NCBI GenBank assembly: GCA_937921825.1
Contig: CAKZVK010000061.1
Coordinates: 1-64,000, forward strand
Direction of reading: 5' to 3'
DNA: 64,000 nt
From: an uncultured Saprospiraceae bacterium
Lineage (GTDB): Bacteria; Bacteroidota; Bacteroidia; Chitinophagales; Saprospiraceae
In this document: positions 43,801 to 53,400 of the stretch, piece after piece
Layout: each line of letters opens with the position of its first letter
Position numbering within the stretch: the stretch's first letter is position 1
Position numbers and translations under genes: made by a program
Notes under the pieces: generated by a model
What the model was told of the DNA's origin: nothing
Database searches by the model: none
The model's input: only the letters and a program-made list of their open reading frames with translations

Positions 43801-46800
43801 GTGCCACCGTTAGGCATTCCTCCTGTCAAGGTTATTATGTCACCAAGGCAATACTCTACTTGTGGTAAAGTTAATGTAACAGTTGGTAAAGCATGAACAG
43901 TAAACTGATCTGTAACCGCACTAGTACAACCATTGATAGTATAGCTATATGTAATTGTATGCACTCCTACTCCAGCTGCACTTGGGTCTATCTGGTTTCC
44001 AGTTACACCTGGTCCTGACCATACTCCACCGATAGGCCTAGCTCTATCCAAAGTAACATTTGCACCATCTATACAAGCCTCATCAGTTCGTAAATTAAAA
44101 GTAACATTAGGCACTGTATTCACCGTAATATTCTGAACGGCAGAATTTTCACAGCCATTAGTATCAGTAAATGAATAGGTGATCGCATGCACTCCATCTC
44201 CAGCTACTGAAGCATTGAAGTTAGTACCTGTTACGCCATTACCAGAGAAAGTACCTTCTGCAGGGCTGCCTCCTGATAAGGTTAGGGTTGTATTATTTTC
44301 ACAATCTTCATCAAGTGGTAAGTTTAAAGTTACAACAGGAAGATCATAAACAGTGATCTGATCTGTTACTGTCCCTACACATCCATTAGCGTCTGTATAA
44401 GTGTATGTGATCGTATGGGTGCCTATACCAGCTGAACTAGATATAAATCTACTACCAGAAACTCCTGCACCAGACCAAGAACCTCCTGTTGGAGATTCTC
44501 CTGCTAAATTTATTCTTTCTCCTATACAAAGCTCCGTAGTCGGTAGTGTAAGAGTCGGCGTCGGCGTACCATATACTGTAAAGGTGTCTGTTACTTCAGT
44601 ATAACAAGAACCATTAGTAAATGAATAAGTTATAGTATGTGCTCCTACCCCAGCGGCACTAGGATCAAGATTAGCTCCTGTTACTCCTGGTCCAGACCAT
44701 GTACCTCCAGAAGGCGTAGCTCCAGAAAGCGCTATACTGCCTCCGGTTACACAAGATTCATCTTCTGCAAGTGTAAGATTAGGTGAAGGCACATTCTCTA
44801 CTGTGATATAATCTGTAGCTGTGCTTACACAACCATTGACATCAGAATAAGTATACGTGATTGTATGGGTTCCTATTCCAGCAGAGCTCGCATCAAAATT
44901 ATTCGCTGATACACCTGGTCCAGAAAAACCACCTCCTACTGGACTTGCTCCATCCAATGCATGAATTGTCTCAGAAAGACAGCCATCTGTATCAGATAAG
45001 GCAAAGGTTACAGTAGGTACATTATTAATAGTTATATTTTGAGTTGCACTGTTTTCGCAACCATTTGCATCTATAAAAGTATAAGTGATAGTATGAGATC
45101 CTAGACCAGCATCACTAGGACTTAGCACATTAGAAGATACTCCTAAGCCAGTGTAAGTACCTCCTGTTGGGGAGCCTCCAGATAGTGTTACATCTGAGCT
45201 ATTTATACAGAAAGCTGCATTCGGTAATGACAAAGTTACATTTGGTAATGCATTAACTGTTATATCATCGGTAGCTACATTAGTACATCCATTTCCATCT
45301 GTATACGTATAAGTAATAGTATGCGTACCAAGACCTGCAGCACTCGCATCAAAGTTAGTACCTGTCACACCTGTTCCACTATATGTTCCAACCGCTGGTA
45401 GTCCTTCAGTAAGTGTAAAAGTCGTACTTGAGATACAAGCTTGATCTACAGAGAAGTCTAAAGCTACATTTGGAAGACTGTAAACAGAAACGTTCTGCGA
45501 TGCTGAATTTTCACATCCTGAACTTGGATCTGTATAACTATAAGTGACAGAATGTACTCCAGGACCAGCAACTGTTATATCAAAATAATTGCCAGATACC
45601 CCAGTACCAGACCACGTTCCCCCTGCAGGAGAACCACCATCCAGGGTAAATCCAGATTCATCTTCACATCCTTCATCAGTCAGCAAATCTAAACTTACTA
45701 CTGGAGGTGCAGAGACTGTTATATCATCAGATGCAGAAAAGCTACAGCCATATGCATCTGTAAAAGTATAAGTTATAGTATGTACCCCTATCCCTGCAAC
45801 ATTCGCATCAAAGTTAGTCCCTGATACACCTGGTCCAGAATAGGTTCCGTCTGCTGGCAATCCTTCGGTCAGTTCTCTTAATGTGCTGTTGTTACATTCT
45901 GTATCGTCTGTAAGCGTTAGCCCTACCCAAGTATCAGAATGCACTACCATCTGATCTGTAGCAGTATCCATACAACCGTTAGCATCAATATAAGTATAGG
46001 TAATAATATGTGTGCCTATCCCAGCTTCAAAAGCATCAAAATTTCCAGCTGTAACTCCTGGCCCAGTATATGTGCCACCGAACGGTGTACCACCGCCTAA
46101 TGCGAGAGTAGTACTGTAACTACATTCTTCATCATCTGTCAAGAAAAGTTCTACATTAGGCAAAGCAAAAACTTCTACATCCTGAGTAGCTGAGCTTTCA
46201 CAACCAGAAGTAGGATCTGTGTATGTATAAGTAATTGTATGTACACCTACTCCAGCAGTAACGACATTGAAATAATTTCCGCCTACCCCAGTTCCAGAAT
46301 AGGTCCCACCTGCTGGTGCTCCTCCATTAAGTGTATAGCCCGGCTCGTCAGAACAAATTTCTGTTTGTGTTAAGTTAAGTGTCACAGCTGGCAAAGCATA
46401 TACTGAAATGTCATCAGTAGCAGAATTGATACAGCCATTGTCATCAGTGTATGTGTATGTTATAGTATGTGTACCTACGCCAGCGACACTAGGATTAAAA
46501 GTAGATCCTGTTACAGCTGTACCTGAATAGACACCTTCCGCAGGAAAACCTCCTGAAAGCGCAAGGCCTGTATTATTTTCGCAAGCTGAATCATTAGCTA
46601 AATTTAATTGTACTGAAGGCAAGTCATATACTTCTATAAAGTCTGAAGCGACATTAGTACAACCATTTACATCTGTATAAGTATAAGTTATGGTATGAGT
46701 TCCTACACCTGCTTCTGAAGCATTAAAGTCATCTCCTGTTACACCTGAGCCTGAGAAAGTCCCTCCCGATGGCGAGACACCAGAAAGAGTTATCGTTTCA

Positions 46801-49298
46801 TCCAAACAAGCTTCTCCTTTATCCAAAGTTAAAGTCACTGTTGGCAATGCATTTACAGTTATAACGTCTGTTGCAGAATTAACACATCCTACTGGATCAG
46901 TGTAAGTGTAAGTTATTGTATGTACCCCTACTCCTGCAATTGCCGCATCAAACCATGTACCTGAAACTCCTGTTCCAGAATAACTTCCTTCCGCTGGCAT
47001 GCCCCCATCTAGATTTACACCTGGCTGATCTTCACAAAGCAGATCAGAAGAAAGACTAAGAGAAACTGTAGTCAAACTATGTACAGTAATCTCGTCAGTT
47101 GCATAATTCTCGCAACCATAATCATCTATATAGGTATACGTTATTGTATGTACTCCAACTCCTGCTGAATTAGCATCAAAATTATCACCATCAACAGCTA
47201 CGCCAGAATAACTTCCTCCGGCAGGAATACCTCCATCCAATACCAAAGCTGAATTGTCTTCACAATCCCAATTATTTACTAAGTTTAGCGAAACAGTCGG
47301 CTGCGCATAAACCTGTATATCATCGGTAGCAGTATTAGTGCAACCATTTCCATCTGTGTATGAATAAGTAATTGTATGTACTCCAACTCCTGCTGCGCTC
47401 GCATCGAAATTAGAACCTGTTACACCTGCTCCAGAAAAGCTGATCCCTGAAGGAGATCCTCCTGTCAAAGCAAGGACTGTTTGATTATCGCAAGCTGAAG
47501 TAGTCCCTAAAGCTAAACTGACTGTAGGTAAAGCATGAACTATCATATCTACAGTAGCATCATCACTACATCCATTATTACCTGTGTAACTATATGTCAG
47601 AGTATGTGTTCCCACACCTGCGACATTTGCATCAAAGATACTTCCTGTTACACCTGCTCCAGAAAAGTTACCCCCTGAAGGAGACACAGAACCTGAAAGA
47701 TCATAGCCTGATTCCGTAACACAACTGGTGTTATCACTCAAGCTAAAAGTTACTGTAGGCTGAGCAAATACCTCTATATTATCTGTTGCAACATTTGTAC
47801 AACCATTGCCATCTGTATAAGTATAAGTTATAGTATGTACTCCTACTCCTGCTGCATTAGCATCAAAGTTAGTTCCAGTAACTGCTAGACCAGTATAACT
47901 TCCTCCAGTAGGTGTTCCTCCTGACAATGCTAAAGTCGTAACATTATCGCAGATAGTTGCTGTTGGTAAATTTAGCGCAACGTTAGGCAAGTCAAAAACT
48001 TGAATATCATCTGTTGCAGTATTCTCACATCCATATACATCCTTATAAGTATAGGTAATCGTATGAATTCCTACGCCGGCATCACTAGCATCGAAATTAG
48101 TTCCTGTAACTCCAGGTCCGCTGTACTCTCCTCCAGCTGGAAGTCCTTCTGTCAAACTCAGACTATTATTATCTATACAATCAATTGTTGTAGTTAATAC
48201 CAAGCTCACAGTAGGTGCAGCATGTACTGTCAGATCTAATGATTCAGAATCCTCACAACCATTGCTATCAGTATAAGTATAAGTAATTGTATGCACTCCA
48301 GGCCCTGCTAAAGAAGGGATGAAAGATCCTGCATCAACTCCCGTTCCTACATACTCTCCTCCTAATGGCATACCACCGGATAAACTAAAAGAAGACTCAT
48401 GGTCACAGTAAGTCACAGTTGACATTGAAAAGGTAACAACTGGACTAGCTTGATTCACTAAAGTCACATCGCTTAAGTTCACCTCGCATGAGCCATTATT
48501 ATTTCTTACCCACAGATCATAAAATCCTGGGCCTAAGTTTGTAAAATCAACTGTTCCTGAATTATCAGCTACAGGGCTCATCCAAGTAACAGCACCGTCT
48601 ATCGAAAAGTTAATACTATCTACATTAATGACATCAACGATACTAACGGTAATAGAACCATTATCATCTTCACACCTTGGTTCTACATGAGAAATGTTAG
48701 AGATCTCTGGCACTGTAAGAGCTCTTACCCTAACATTATCTAAGGCTATATCCCCTAAGTCACCCAAGTTGCTAGCATTAAACCTTAACAACAACTGACC
48801 TCCAGTAAATGAAGTCAAACTCTCTTTTCTAACGTACCAGCTTGAACCTTGGTCACCACTCTCACTCCAGATAGAAGTCCAGGTAAGACCGGCATCAGTA
48901 CTACCCTCAAGAATTAGCTGACCTACATTAGAACCATACATATGATAGTTAAATTCTATCTCTGCATGGCAATAAGTTGTTAAATCAAGACAGGTCTCAA
49001 TAGTCGCCGTATTGTTACTATTACCTGTTGCCTCAGCATACAAATAATGCGCACCATTCATAGCTGACACAGGGCCAGTTCCCGTCGTAGGAGTTGGCAC
49101 ATCCAGTCTCGCCCAATCAAAATCATCACTGATCGATTGTGTCCAAGAACCGAGACCAAATTCGAAACTTTCATTCTCTGGAAAGGCTGTGACACATTGA
49201 GAAGTAAGTACTCCTATGCTCATTATTGAAAACATCAATAACAGAAACAACCTCATCAGCGACTGCAAGTAATTATATGTATTTGTTAAATTATCCAA
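34842..49298 (-). CDS. Giant 4818-aa secreted modular protein: 2 MAM-like domains, 24 Ig-like ~76-aa repeats, FG-GAP-like segment, duplicated carbohydrate-binding-like domain, PKD/SprB-like repeats; no recognised T9SS CTD
   Basis: Continuous ORF; signal peptide LFLLLMFSIMSIGVLTSQC; repeat motif GG.YSG.GV.G..FD...AGVG.HTITYTYTD.NGC; ends GLNGGTTYCIQVTDANGCTVTIP*. Confidence 0.88.
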   Translation of the reverse strand: MDNLTNTYNYLQSLMRLFLLLMFSIMSIGVLTSQCVTAFPENESFEFGLGSWTQSISDDFDWARLDVPTPTTGTGPVSAMNGAHYLYAEATGNSNNTATIETCLDLTTYCHAEIEFNYHMYGSNVGQLILEGSTDAGLTWTSIWSESGDQGSSWYVRKESLTSFTGGQLLLRFNASNLGDLGDIALDNVRVRALTVPEISNISHVEPRCEDDNGSITVSIVDVINVDSINFSIDGAVTWMSPVADNSGTVDFTNLGPGFYDLWVRNNNGSCEVNLSDVTLVNQASPVVTFSMSTVTYCDHESSFSLSGGMPLGGEYVGTGVDAGSFIPSLAGPGVHTITYTYTDSNGCEDSESLDLTVHAAPTVSLVLTTTIDCIDNNSLSLTEGLPAGGEYSGPGVTGTNFDASDAGVGIHTITYTYKDVYGCENTATDDIQVFDLPNVALNLPTATICDNVTTLALSGGTPTGGSYTGLAVTGTNFDANAAGVGVHTITYTYTDGNGCTNVATDNIEVFAQPTVTFSLSDNTSCVTESGYDLSGSVSPSGGNFSGAGVTGSIFDANVAGVGTHTLTYSYTGNNGCSDDATVDMIVHALPTVSLALGTTSACDNQTVLALTGGSPSGISFSGAGVTGSNFDASAAGVGVHTITYSYTDGNGCTNTATDDIQVYAQPTVSLNLVNNWDCEDNSALVLDGGIPAGGSYSGVAVDGDNFDANSAGVGVHTITYTYIDDYGCENYATDEITVHSLTTVSLSLSSDLLCEDQPGVNLDGGMPAEGSYSGTGVSGTWFDAAIAGVGVHTITYTYTDPVGCVNSATDVITVNALPTVTLTLDKGEACLDETITLSGVSPSGGTFSGSGVTGDDFNASEAGVGTHTITYTYTDVNGCTNVASDFIEVYDLPSVQLNLANDSACENNTGLALSGGFPAEGVYSGTAVTGSTFNPSVAGVGTHTITYTYTDDNGCINSATDDISVYALPAVTLNLTQTEICSDEPGYTLNGGAPAGGTYSGTGVGGNYFNVVTAGVGVHTITYTYTDPTSGCESSATQDVEVFALPNVELFLTDDEECSYSTTLALGGGTPFGGTYTGPGVTAGNFDAFEAGIGTHIITYTYIDANGCMDTATDQMVVHSDTWVGLTLTDDTECNNSTLRELTEGLPADGTYSGPGVSGTNFDANVAGIGVHTITYTFTDAYGCSFSASDDITVSAPPVVSLDLLTDEGCEDESGFTLDGGSPAGGTWSGTGVSGNYFDITVAGPGVHSVTYSYTDPSSGCENSASQNVSVYSLPNVALDFSVDQACISSTTFTLTEGLPAVGTYSGTGVTGTNFDASAAGLGTHTITYTYTDGNGCTNVATDDITVNALPNVTLSLPNAAFCINSSDVTLSGGSPTGGTYTGLGVSSNVLSPSDAGLGSHTITYTFIDANGCENSATQNITINNVPTVTFALSDTDGCLSETIHALDGASPVGGGFSGPGVSANNFDASSAGIGTHTITYTYSDVNGCVSTATDYITVENVPSPNLTLAEDESCVTGGSIALSGATPSGGTWSGPGVTGANLDPSAAGVGAHTITYSFTNGSCYTEVTDTFTVYGTPTPTLTLPTTELCIGERINLAGESPTGGSWSGAGVSGSRFISSSAGIGTHTITYTYTDANGCVGTVTDQITVYDLPVVTLNLPLDEDCENNTTLTLSGGSPAEGTFSGNGVTGTNFNASVAGDGVHAITYSFTDTNGCENSAVQNITVNTVPNVTFNLRTDEACIDGANVTLDRARPIGGVWSGPGVTGNQIDPSAAGVGVHTITYSYTINGCTSAVTDQFTVHALPTVTLTLPQVEYCLGDIITLTGGMPNGGTYSGPGINSSNGEFNTVVAGLGSHTITYEYTDANGCMASTTQNIQINDVPAANLTLGVNEGCATDTSIPLSGGFPAGGVYSGPGVTGNILDATHPSAGQGVHTVTYTYTDTNGCEAVAIDELTVYSSPDVNFTTQDEYCGQNNGAVSFTFTNNSDIFWIEFSLDGGLTWQSAVRDNTGGVTYSFLSSGSYDLLVRNGNGTCEQSVGTAVINNLGGPTANAGPDATIFPPGSTTLSGSGGNFYQWSPSAGLSNTNIPNPVANPAVTTTYTLEVTDLNGCRDTDEVTVIVVPPCAGTIGTVDGDFPYRESFENGLGLWSQELGADNFDWVRNTGGTPSGSTGPSAASDGNWYVYAEADGNNNEVTILKSPCFDLTDETCAQMNFDYHMNGSAMGSLEIQASIDFGQTWTTIWTESGNHGNTWNNGILELLGFVDQILQLRFIATVGSGNTSDIAIDNVDFITTGCGCDDTSSPFENFNLVPDPQPFSIDIDCDGDADMLAGGDGELFFFENNGNGTYTDQTGTVNDIMPTLTHQDMTLGFCDLDGDGDYDMSIVGQEAFNKRFYWNTGTKTDPVFTPAGSGGTPPNPITVFNFAPLDGGVWIGYADPTIFWADLDGDNDFDAVIGGKLGWFLYYENVGDENNPSFVNRTGSANPFNGLRVDGADEGNGIIQYESAPFLIDWDGDGDLDMFSGNQISTVQYFENIGTATNPQYVERPGATNPFDGVIFSEDSHLSIIDEDCDGDWDVFYGVGDTPDDAEITLCDLLVAVPNNAIPSSDQSNYCAGASAYLDELGTTGVEWEWEGPNGFTSSIQNPTISNLTSADAGEYTVTVTNAQGCEHVNTIEITVSDGTADAGADVCIEQGESTTLNGQGNGISYSWSPSTGLSSSTILNPTATPVVTTTYVLTVTGRFGCQATDEVTIIVKSDVCEEEENIFEADFENTTGDNFWTMNTTATDGDFEIAVPFPYYTAGNLMELTAQSGDRTLLTGNNFGQDLDGGPATARSRNIVISPTATNVDMSFYWYMSHAYNGNSADYLNIEIRDASNGTTLETLVSETGSNYNRPAVWTFHNANLAAHAGRTIYIWVEAADFPGGSKMEVALDDIIITETFETTATFTMSDVDYCEEDPIITLSGGMPAGGVYSGPGVVGNTFDPAIAGPGVHQILYEYTTTMACIATAGTLIEVFEIPLVEVDLTVPEACDIETSVALFGGLPTGGTYSGTGVTGSTMNPSEAGAGTHVITYTVTDVNGCENSSTAEFVVISSPVVTAVNSENASCDLDNGSITIDFDDVSGVTNIEFSLDGGFTWETAITDDLGSLTYSDLLPGSYDVWVRNADADCQVDVDDAIIVDEPSPQVDAGLDQKVCDGTSASTTATVIGGTAPLSYAWTGPNSFTSSSLMIDMANDGIYSITVTDANGCTATDNVYLRYFEVEPGQILEPEILCPSNDPDIIESLEPGISCNRLDNHEFIHDVAGNWFLYQNVAASASFTIDNNSELSGDNSAFIDISSVSGTDWHIMLVQNIGAIYADETYDFVFEAKADAPKTITVQMQEAQAPWTSYGSQTFNIGTTSSTYTWSGISPNIDHNNVKFQFRIGGDDTDIWIDNTVLEPTNCTNSIIEYAWECRESNGLGGWLAWTQIAGATSADYDPPVQTNDKEYRRLANIEGCLDTEASNIVTVELCPCTLMADGTATICPGDSTPLSASGTGVGTLVYAWTPAASLDDASSANPSATPTVTTTYTVTMTDDRGCSVSEDIIVTVTPEVMADVGSDVEICEQESIQLSATGGSYYLWSPATGLSNPNIADPIASPTSTTTYTVTVTDANLCTDTDEVVVTVYQKIENITVSAVDASCGLENGSITITWTTDPSIADIAFSLDGGATYEAVIAASARTVTYSNLPTGNYDIWVRRSDENCLEDISDAVISDQPAPTVDAGADEEICAGDNATLTPAVSGGSTPYTYAWEGPAAYSSSDQNITVSTAGNYIVTVTDANGCAVTDLVVVEILEPEPGQIVEPIMDCPANDPGVITSLELGSVCNIISNHEFDNGTTAWNPFVGGGAGATMSIDNNSVLSGENALYVDITTLTGTDSHIMPFQVIGAIQASETYEFSFEAVAAAPRNVTVMIQEAQAPFTTISSQTFTIGTTPNQYTWSGIAPGVDHNNVRIQFVLGQSDVNIWLDNAVLEETGCTEPVIEYQWECRESDGAGGWNAWTAIPAATSSSYDPPVQTTDKQYRRLASVLGCNTATESIEITVELCPCTIDAGTDAEICSGESTLLDANGTGVGTLSYAWSPSTNLSNDNLANPIASPTTTTTYTVTVSDANGCTATDDVLVTVQDTTEIFCERYRLRYGTNWQPWIPFVDDCVIELCEDSDLNDFQFDGGPNINTGWVWTDEDGNIDPEVDEIVAFGNIGLNDAGIYTGELTNADGCVSRLEFEVIVHPNVTADAGPDQSYCEGADPVMLTASGGSTYLWDDPAGSTTATISVNPTVTTTYTVTVTNGQCSDTDQVTVTVFPTPTADAGADDEFCEGEDVQLNATGGETYEWSPATGLSNANIANPLASPTVTTTYTVTVTDANGCTDTDDIVITVNDLPEVTAITNVDATCGLDNGEITIDFSDVSSISQIEFSLDGGLTWETAINDNSGMVTYDNLASGIYEIWVRDAVTFCAIELQNVTISDIPVMGEAGPDHTICLGESVNITATGGVSYTWDDPLSSTGTPVSVSPTSTTIYTVTITDSNNCTSTDQVVVTVNPLPEPTVVVPEGICVQEGSYTFSATPVPGTEAGDGGVFTTITGLVDNGDGTATLDLSAIGTGTHTIEYTYTDGNGCTASVSEDVIVHPDFIADAGVDVEICEGDSIQLQAIGGLSYAWSPAGGLSDPNIADPYAFPTTTTTYTVTVTNDNGCTATDEVTVTVNEALDVSVVALSHDYCQESSGEAIVTITNGVGPFTIEWQSTLGTEYGSDTLSTTGDYTITGLNGGTTYCIQVTDANGCTVTIP
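36820..39770 (-). repeat. Two diverged tandem segments offset by ~1.72 kb, each containing a CBM4/9-like domain
   Basis: NHEF...SIDNNS.LSG.NA..(V/I)DI...GTD.HIM..Q.IGAI.A.ETY.F.FEA.A.AP...QEAQAP occurs twice, followed each time by EY.WECRES.G.GGW.AWT.I..ATS..YDPPVQT.DK.YRRLA. Confidence 0.85.
43422..48446 (-). repeat. 22 tandem ~228-bp (76-aa) coding repeats inside the giant gene
   Basis: Counted by eye in the translation; 5025 bp / 22 is about 228 bp per unit. Confidence 0.85.
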
Positions 49299-49310
49299 TT
49301 TACTTTTTTA

Positions 49311-50456
49311 TCAATGTGATACTTTGATAAACTTAAATGTCTTCGATATTTTAGCCTTGGGAAAGTCAATGGTCAAAAAGTACATCCCCGCCGCATAATC
49401 TTTTACGTCAAAAGTTTGAATACCTAAATAAGAATCTACAAACCTGCTCTTATAAACCAACTGTTGTATTTCGTCTTCGATATAAATATTTCCACTGAGG
49501 ACACAATTGATATGATTCACTTCTAGCTGAACATGTGTCGTTACTGGATTCTGTATTATCCTAAAATCAGCTTCTTCTATGTGAGAAGTCAATTCATCAA
49601 TAGTCTTTTGAGACTCATCTCTGATATGCTTAAGAAAGAAACAAGTATTACCGGGTGGTAACTCTACCGTAAACTCTACTGACCACACATTAGCTATGTT
49701 ATCAAAAAGTGCTAAGCTTATATTACCCACAGATAATTCTATCTCAAAGTCATCTGGTGTTGATCCTCCCCCATTAAAACCCTGTACAATTAAGTTTGCA
49801 GATTTAATATAGGGTACTGAAGCATCCTCCATTAGATACTTAAACTCTTCATCGGTAAAAAATAATCTTATAGTAGACAATCCACCTTCAGAATCTATAC
49901 ACCATGATCTTCTTAGTGCTGGATTCTCGTTTATGATCATTGTCTCTATATGTGTCTCAGTACATACTTCTATATCTCCTATATCTATTCCGTCAGCAAC
50001 ATCTTCCATATAGATCATATAGTCGATTTCTGAATAGAAATAAGATGAGACGCTATCAGATAGATAGCAGATACCACATCCATCATCATCAATCAGGTAC
50101 ATGTCATTGGCCAATGGATGAATCTCTTCAATATCCACTGTCAATGAATCAATGCAATTCTTTCCATCAGTGATAGTCACTGAATAAGTACCTGCTTCGA
50201 GATTTACAAGTTCTTCAGTGGTTGCTCCATTACTCCATGTACAAGTAAACTCTGGTGTTCCTCCGTCTATAAGCAGCTCTATAGCCCCCTCATCTAGACC
50301 TAGGCAAAATATATCATAACTGTAATGATCTACCGCCATTGGAATACCTGTAGATGAACCATTGACAGTGATATTCAATGGTCCAGAGCAGAGCTCCTGC
50401 CCTGAACCATATGAATATGTTATCAATAGTAATAGTATGTTCAGAAGTAATTTCAC
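49311..50456 (-). CDS. 381-aa secreted protein with one SprB-like repeat and T9SS type A C-terminal domain
   Basis: Signal peptide; GAIELLIDGGTPEFTCTWSNGATTEELVNLEAGTYSVTITDGKNC; C-terminal IIQNPVTTHVQLEV...YAAGMYFLTIDFPKAKISKTFKFIKV. Confidence 0.75.
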   Translation of the reverse strand: MKLLLNILLLLITYSYGSGQELCSGPLNITVNGSSTGIPMAVDHYSYDIFCLGLDEGAIELLIDGGTPEFTCTWSNGATTEELVNLEAGTYSVTITDGKNCIDSLTVDIEEIHPLANDMYLIDDDGCGICYLSDSVSSYFYSEIDYMIYMEDVADGIDIGDIEVCTETHIETMIINENPALRRSWCIDSEGGLSTIRLFFTDEEFKYLMEDASVPYIKSANLIVQGFNGGGSTPDDFEIELSVGNISLALFDNIANVWSVEFTVELPPGNTCFFLKHIRDESQKTIDELTSHIEEADFRIIQNPVTTHVQLEVNHINCVLSGNIYIEDEIQQLVYKSRFVDSYLGIQTFDVKDYAAGMYFLTIDFPKAKISKTFKFIKVSH

Positions 50457-50492
50457 TGATGTATTCTATTAAGATTAATTATTATTGCTTTT

Positions 50493-53400
50493 CTAAAACT
50501 CACAACCATTAGCATCAGTTACAGTGAACACATATGTTTCACCTCCTTCTGCTCCTGTGAAGATTACTGAACCTCCATCAGTTGTTATTGTCAATTGTGT
50601 CTCATTCAATGTTCCTCCTGTAGTTGAAATCCATGTCACTACATATGGTGCTACTCCACCTTCTGCTGCTACTTCGATCTCCCCTTCATTCAGCTGACAT
50701 AAATCAGCTACTACACAAGTACCTGCATTCAATGGCTCAGGCTCAAGTAGTTCATACATACATTCTGACTCACAACCATTAGCATCAATCACAGTTACTG
50801 TATGTACTCCTGCTAATAATGACACAAAGGTCGAACTTGTCTGAGTTGTCGCTCCACCATCTAAGCTGTAGAGGTATGGTGCTGTTCCTCCCGTTGCTGT
50901 TACATTTAATGTTCCTGTCTCATCACCAGCACATAGGATATGAGTTCCTCCTAACCCTACTACTGGACTATCCAAAGTACATTCTACTGCATCCGGCTCA
51001 CCTAAGGTCCATGTCTCTGTATCTGTACAGTCATTCGCATCTGTCACTACTACTGTATAAGTACCAGCACTCAGACCTGTCTGATCAGCTGCTGTAGCTA
51101 CTAGGCCACTTCCATCTGTCGTTGTCCATAGGTAATCGTAATCTCCTTCTGAAGATCCTTGACCACCCGTCGCTGTGATATTAATTTCTCCTGAAGGAGC
51201 TCCACTTAATGCGTTACATAAGAGTGGTGTCACTGTCCCCTCTACAACTACTGCATCTGGTTCTGTCAGTGTATAAGAATCAGCTTGTGTACATCCATTA
51301 GCATCTGTCACTACTAGATCATATGTTCCTGCACTTAAGCCTGATTGATCTTCATCTGTTGCCACTACGCCACTTCCGTCAGCTGTAGTCCATGCATATG
51401 TATAGCCTGGTGTTCCTCCACTTACTGTGATTGATATAGCACCATCTGGAGCTCCACTTGCATCATTACATTCTAGGTCAGTAGAGTTTGCTAGAATAGA
51501 GATGATAATTGGCTCTGTAAGTGTCCATGATCCTTCTGCTGTACAGCCATTAACATCTGTCACTGTTACATTATAGGTTCCTGCACCTAGATCTGTCTGG
51601 TCTCCTCCTGTTGGATTCAATCCAAATCCATCATCAGTCGTCCATGCATAAGTATAGTCACCATCTGTTGTTCCTTGTCCACCACTTGGCATCACATCTA
51701 TCTGACCTGTCGGAGGTCCATTAGAAACGTTACAATCTAAGTCTGTCGTCAATGCCGTAACATCTACTGCTGTAGGCTCTGTCAGCGTCCAAGTATTTTC
51801 ATCTGTACAACCATTAGCATCTGTTACCACTACTGTATAAGTACCTGCACTTAGGTTACTCTGATCTGCTGCTGTAGCATCTAAGCCAGAACCATCAAGC
51901 GTCGTCCATGCATAAGTATAATCTGCTTGTGTAGTTCCCTGACCACCACTCGGTGTTATTGTGATACCTCCTGTAGGAGCTCCACTACCTGAGTTACAAT
52001 CAAGATCCGTCTGCATACCTGTTACTACTACTTCGGTAGGCTCTACCAAGTCTTGTGTCAATGTCACCTGACAGCCTAAAGCGTCTGATACAACTACTGT
52101 ATAACTACCAGCTCCAAGACCTGTCTGATTAGCACCATCGGCATTATCTGTACCTGGTCCTGTCCATGCATAACTATATGGAGCTGTTCCGCCTAACTCA
52201 TTACTTATTGTTATTGTTCCATCTACTGCTGGTGTACTTAATACATTACAGGTCGGTTGTGTAAACGCTAGGTCTGCTGTAATTGGATCTGGTACCGTTA
52301 CATTTATCGTCTCTGTCGCAGTACAGCCATTGTCATCTGTTACTGTTACATTATATGTACCCGCTGTCGTCAAGCCTGTCTGATTCTGCGATGTCGCATT
52401 CAATGCAGTCTCGCCTGCTGGTCCCGTCCATGCATATTCATAATCTCCAGCCTCTGTTCCACCTCCTGGTGTCAACATTATTCCTGTCGCTGGATCTAGT
52501 GAACTACAGTCAATCGGATCTTGTGCTAAAGCAACTGTCACTGGCGTAGGCTCTATCAAGTCTTGTGTCAATACAAACTCACAGCCTAATGCATCTGATA
52601 CTGTTACACTATAACTTCCAGTTCCTAAGCCTGTCTGATTAGCACCATCGGCATTATCTGTACCTGGTCCTGTCCATGCATAACTATATGGAGCTGTTCC
52701 GCCTAATTCATTACTTATTGTTATTGTTCCATCTACTGCAGGTGTACTCAATACATTACAGGTCGGTTGCGTAAACGCTAAGTCCGCTGTAATTGGATCT
52801 GGTACCGTTACATTTATAGTCCCTGTCGCAGTACAGCCATTATCATCTGTTACTGTTACATTATACGTACCTGCTGTCGTCAAGCCTGTCTGATTCTGCG
52901 ATGTCGCATTCAATGCAGTCTCGCCTGCTGGGCCTGTCCATGCATAATCATAATTTCCAGCCTCTGTTCCACCTCCTGGTGTCAACATTATACCTGTCGC
53001 TGGGTCTAATGAACTACAGTTAATTGGATCTTGAGCTAAAGCAACTGTTACTGGCGTTGGCTCGGTAAGATCATAGCTTGCTGTCACTGTACAGCCATTG
53101 GCATCTGTCACTGTTACATCATAGGTACCAGCACTCAAGCCTGTCTGATTTGCATCTGTGGCTACTAAGCCGCTACCATCTGTAGTCATCCAGTTATAAG
53201 TATAATCGCCTGGGTTAGATCCTTGACCTCCACTTGCTGTGATATCAATTGCTCCTGTAGGAACGCCACTTGCTGAATTACAGTCTAAGTTAGTAAGCGC
53301 ACCTGCCACTTCTACAGCATCTGGCTGCGTAAGTGTATATGTATCTGTTTGTGTACAACCATTGGCATCTGTTACTACAAGATCATATGTTCCTGCACTC

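Noticed and set aside
43422-48446. Regular spaced repeats considered as CRISPR or noncoding satellite
   Set aside because: Period ~228 bp, in-frame and conserved at protein rather than nucleotide level; no short identical repeats with unique spacers.
34842-49298. Plus-strand ORFs inside the giant gene (e.g. 39898, 41185, 42587, 43668, 48000)
   Set aside because: Antisense shadows of a low-stop repetitive coding region; compositions reflect the reverse complement.
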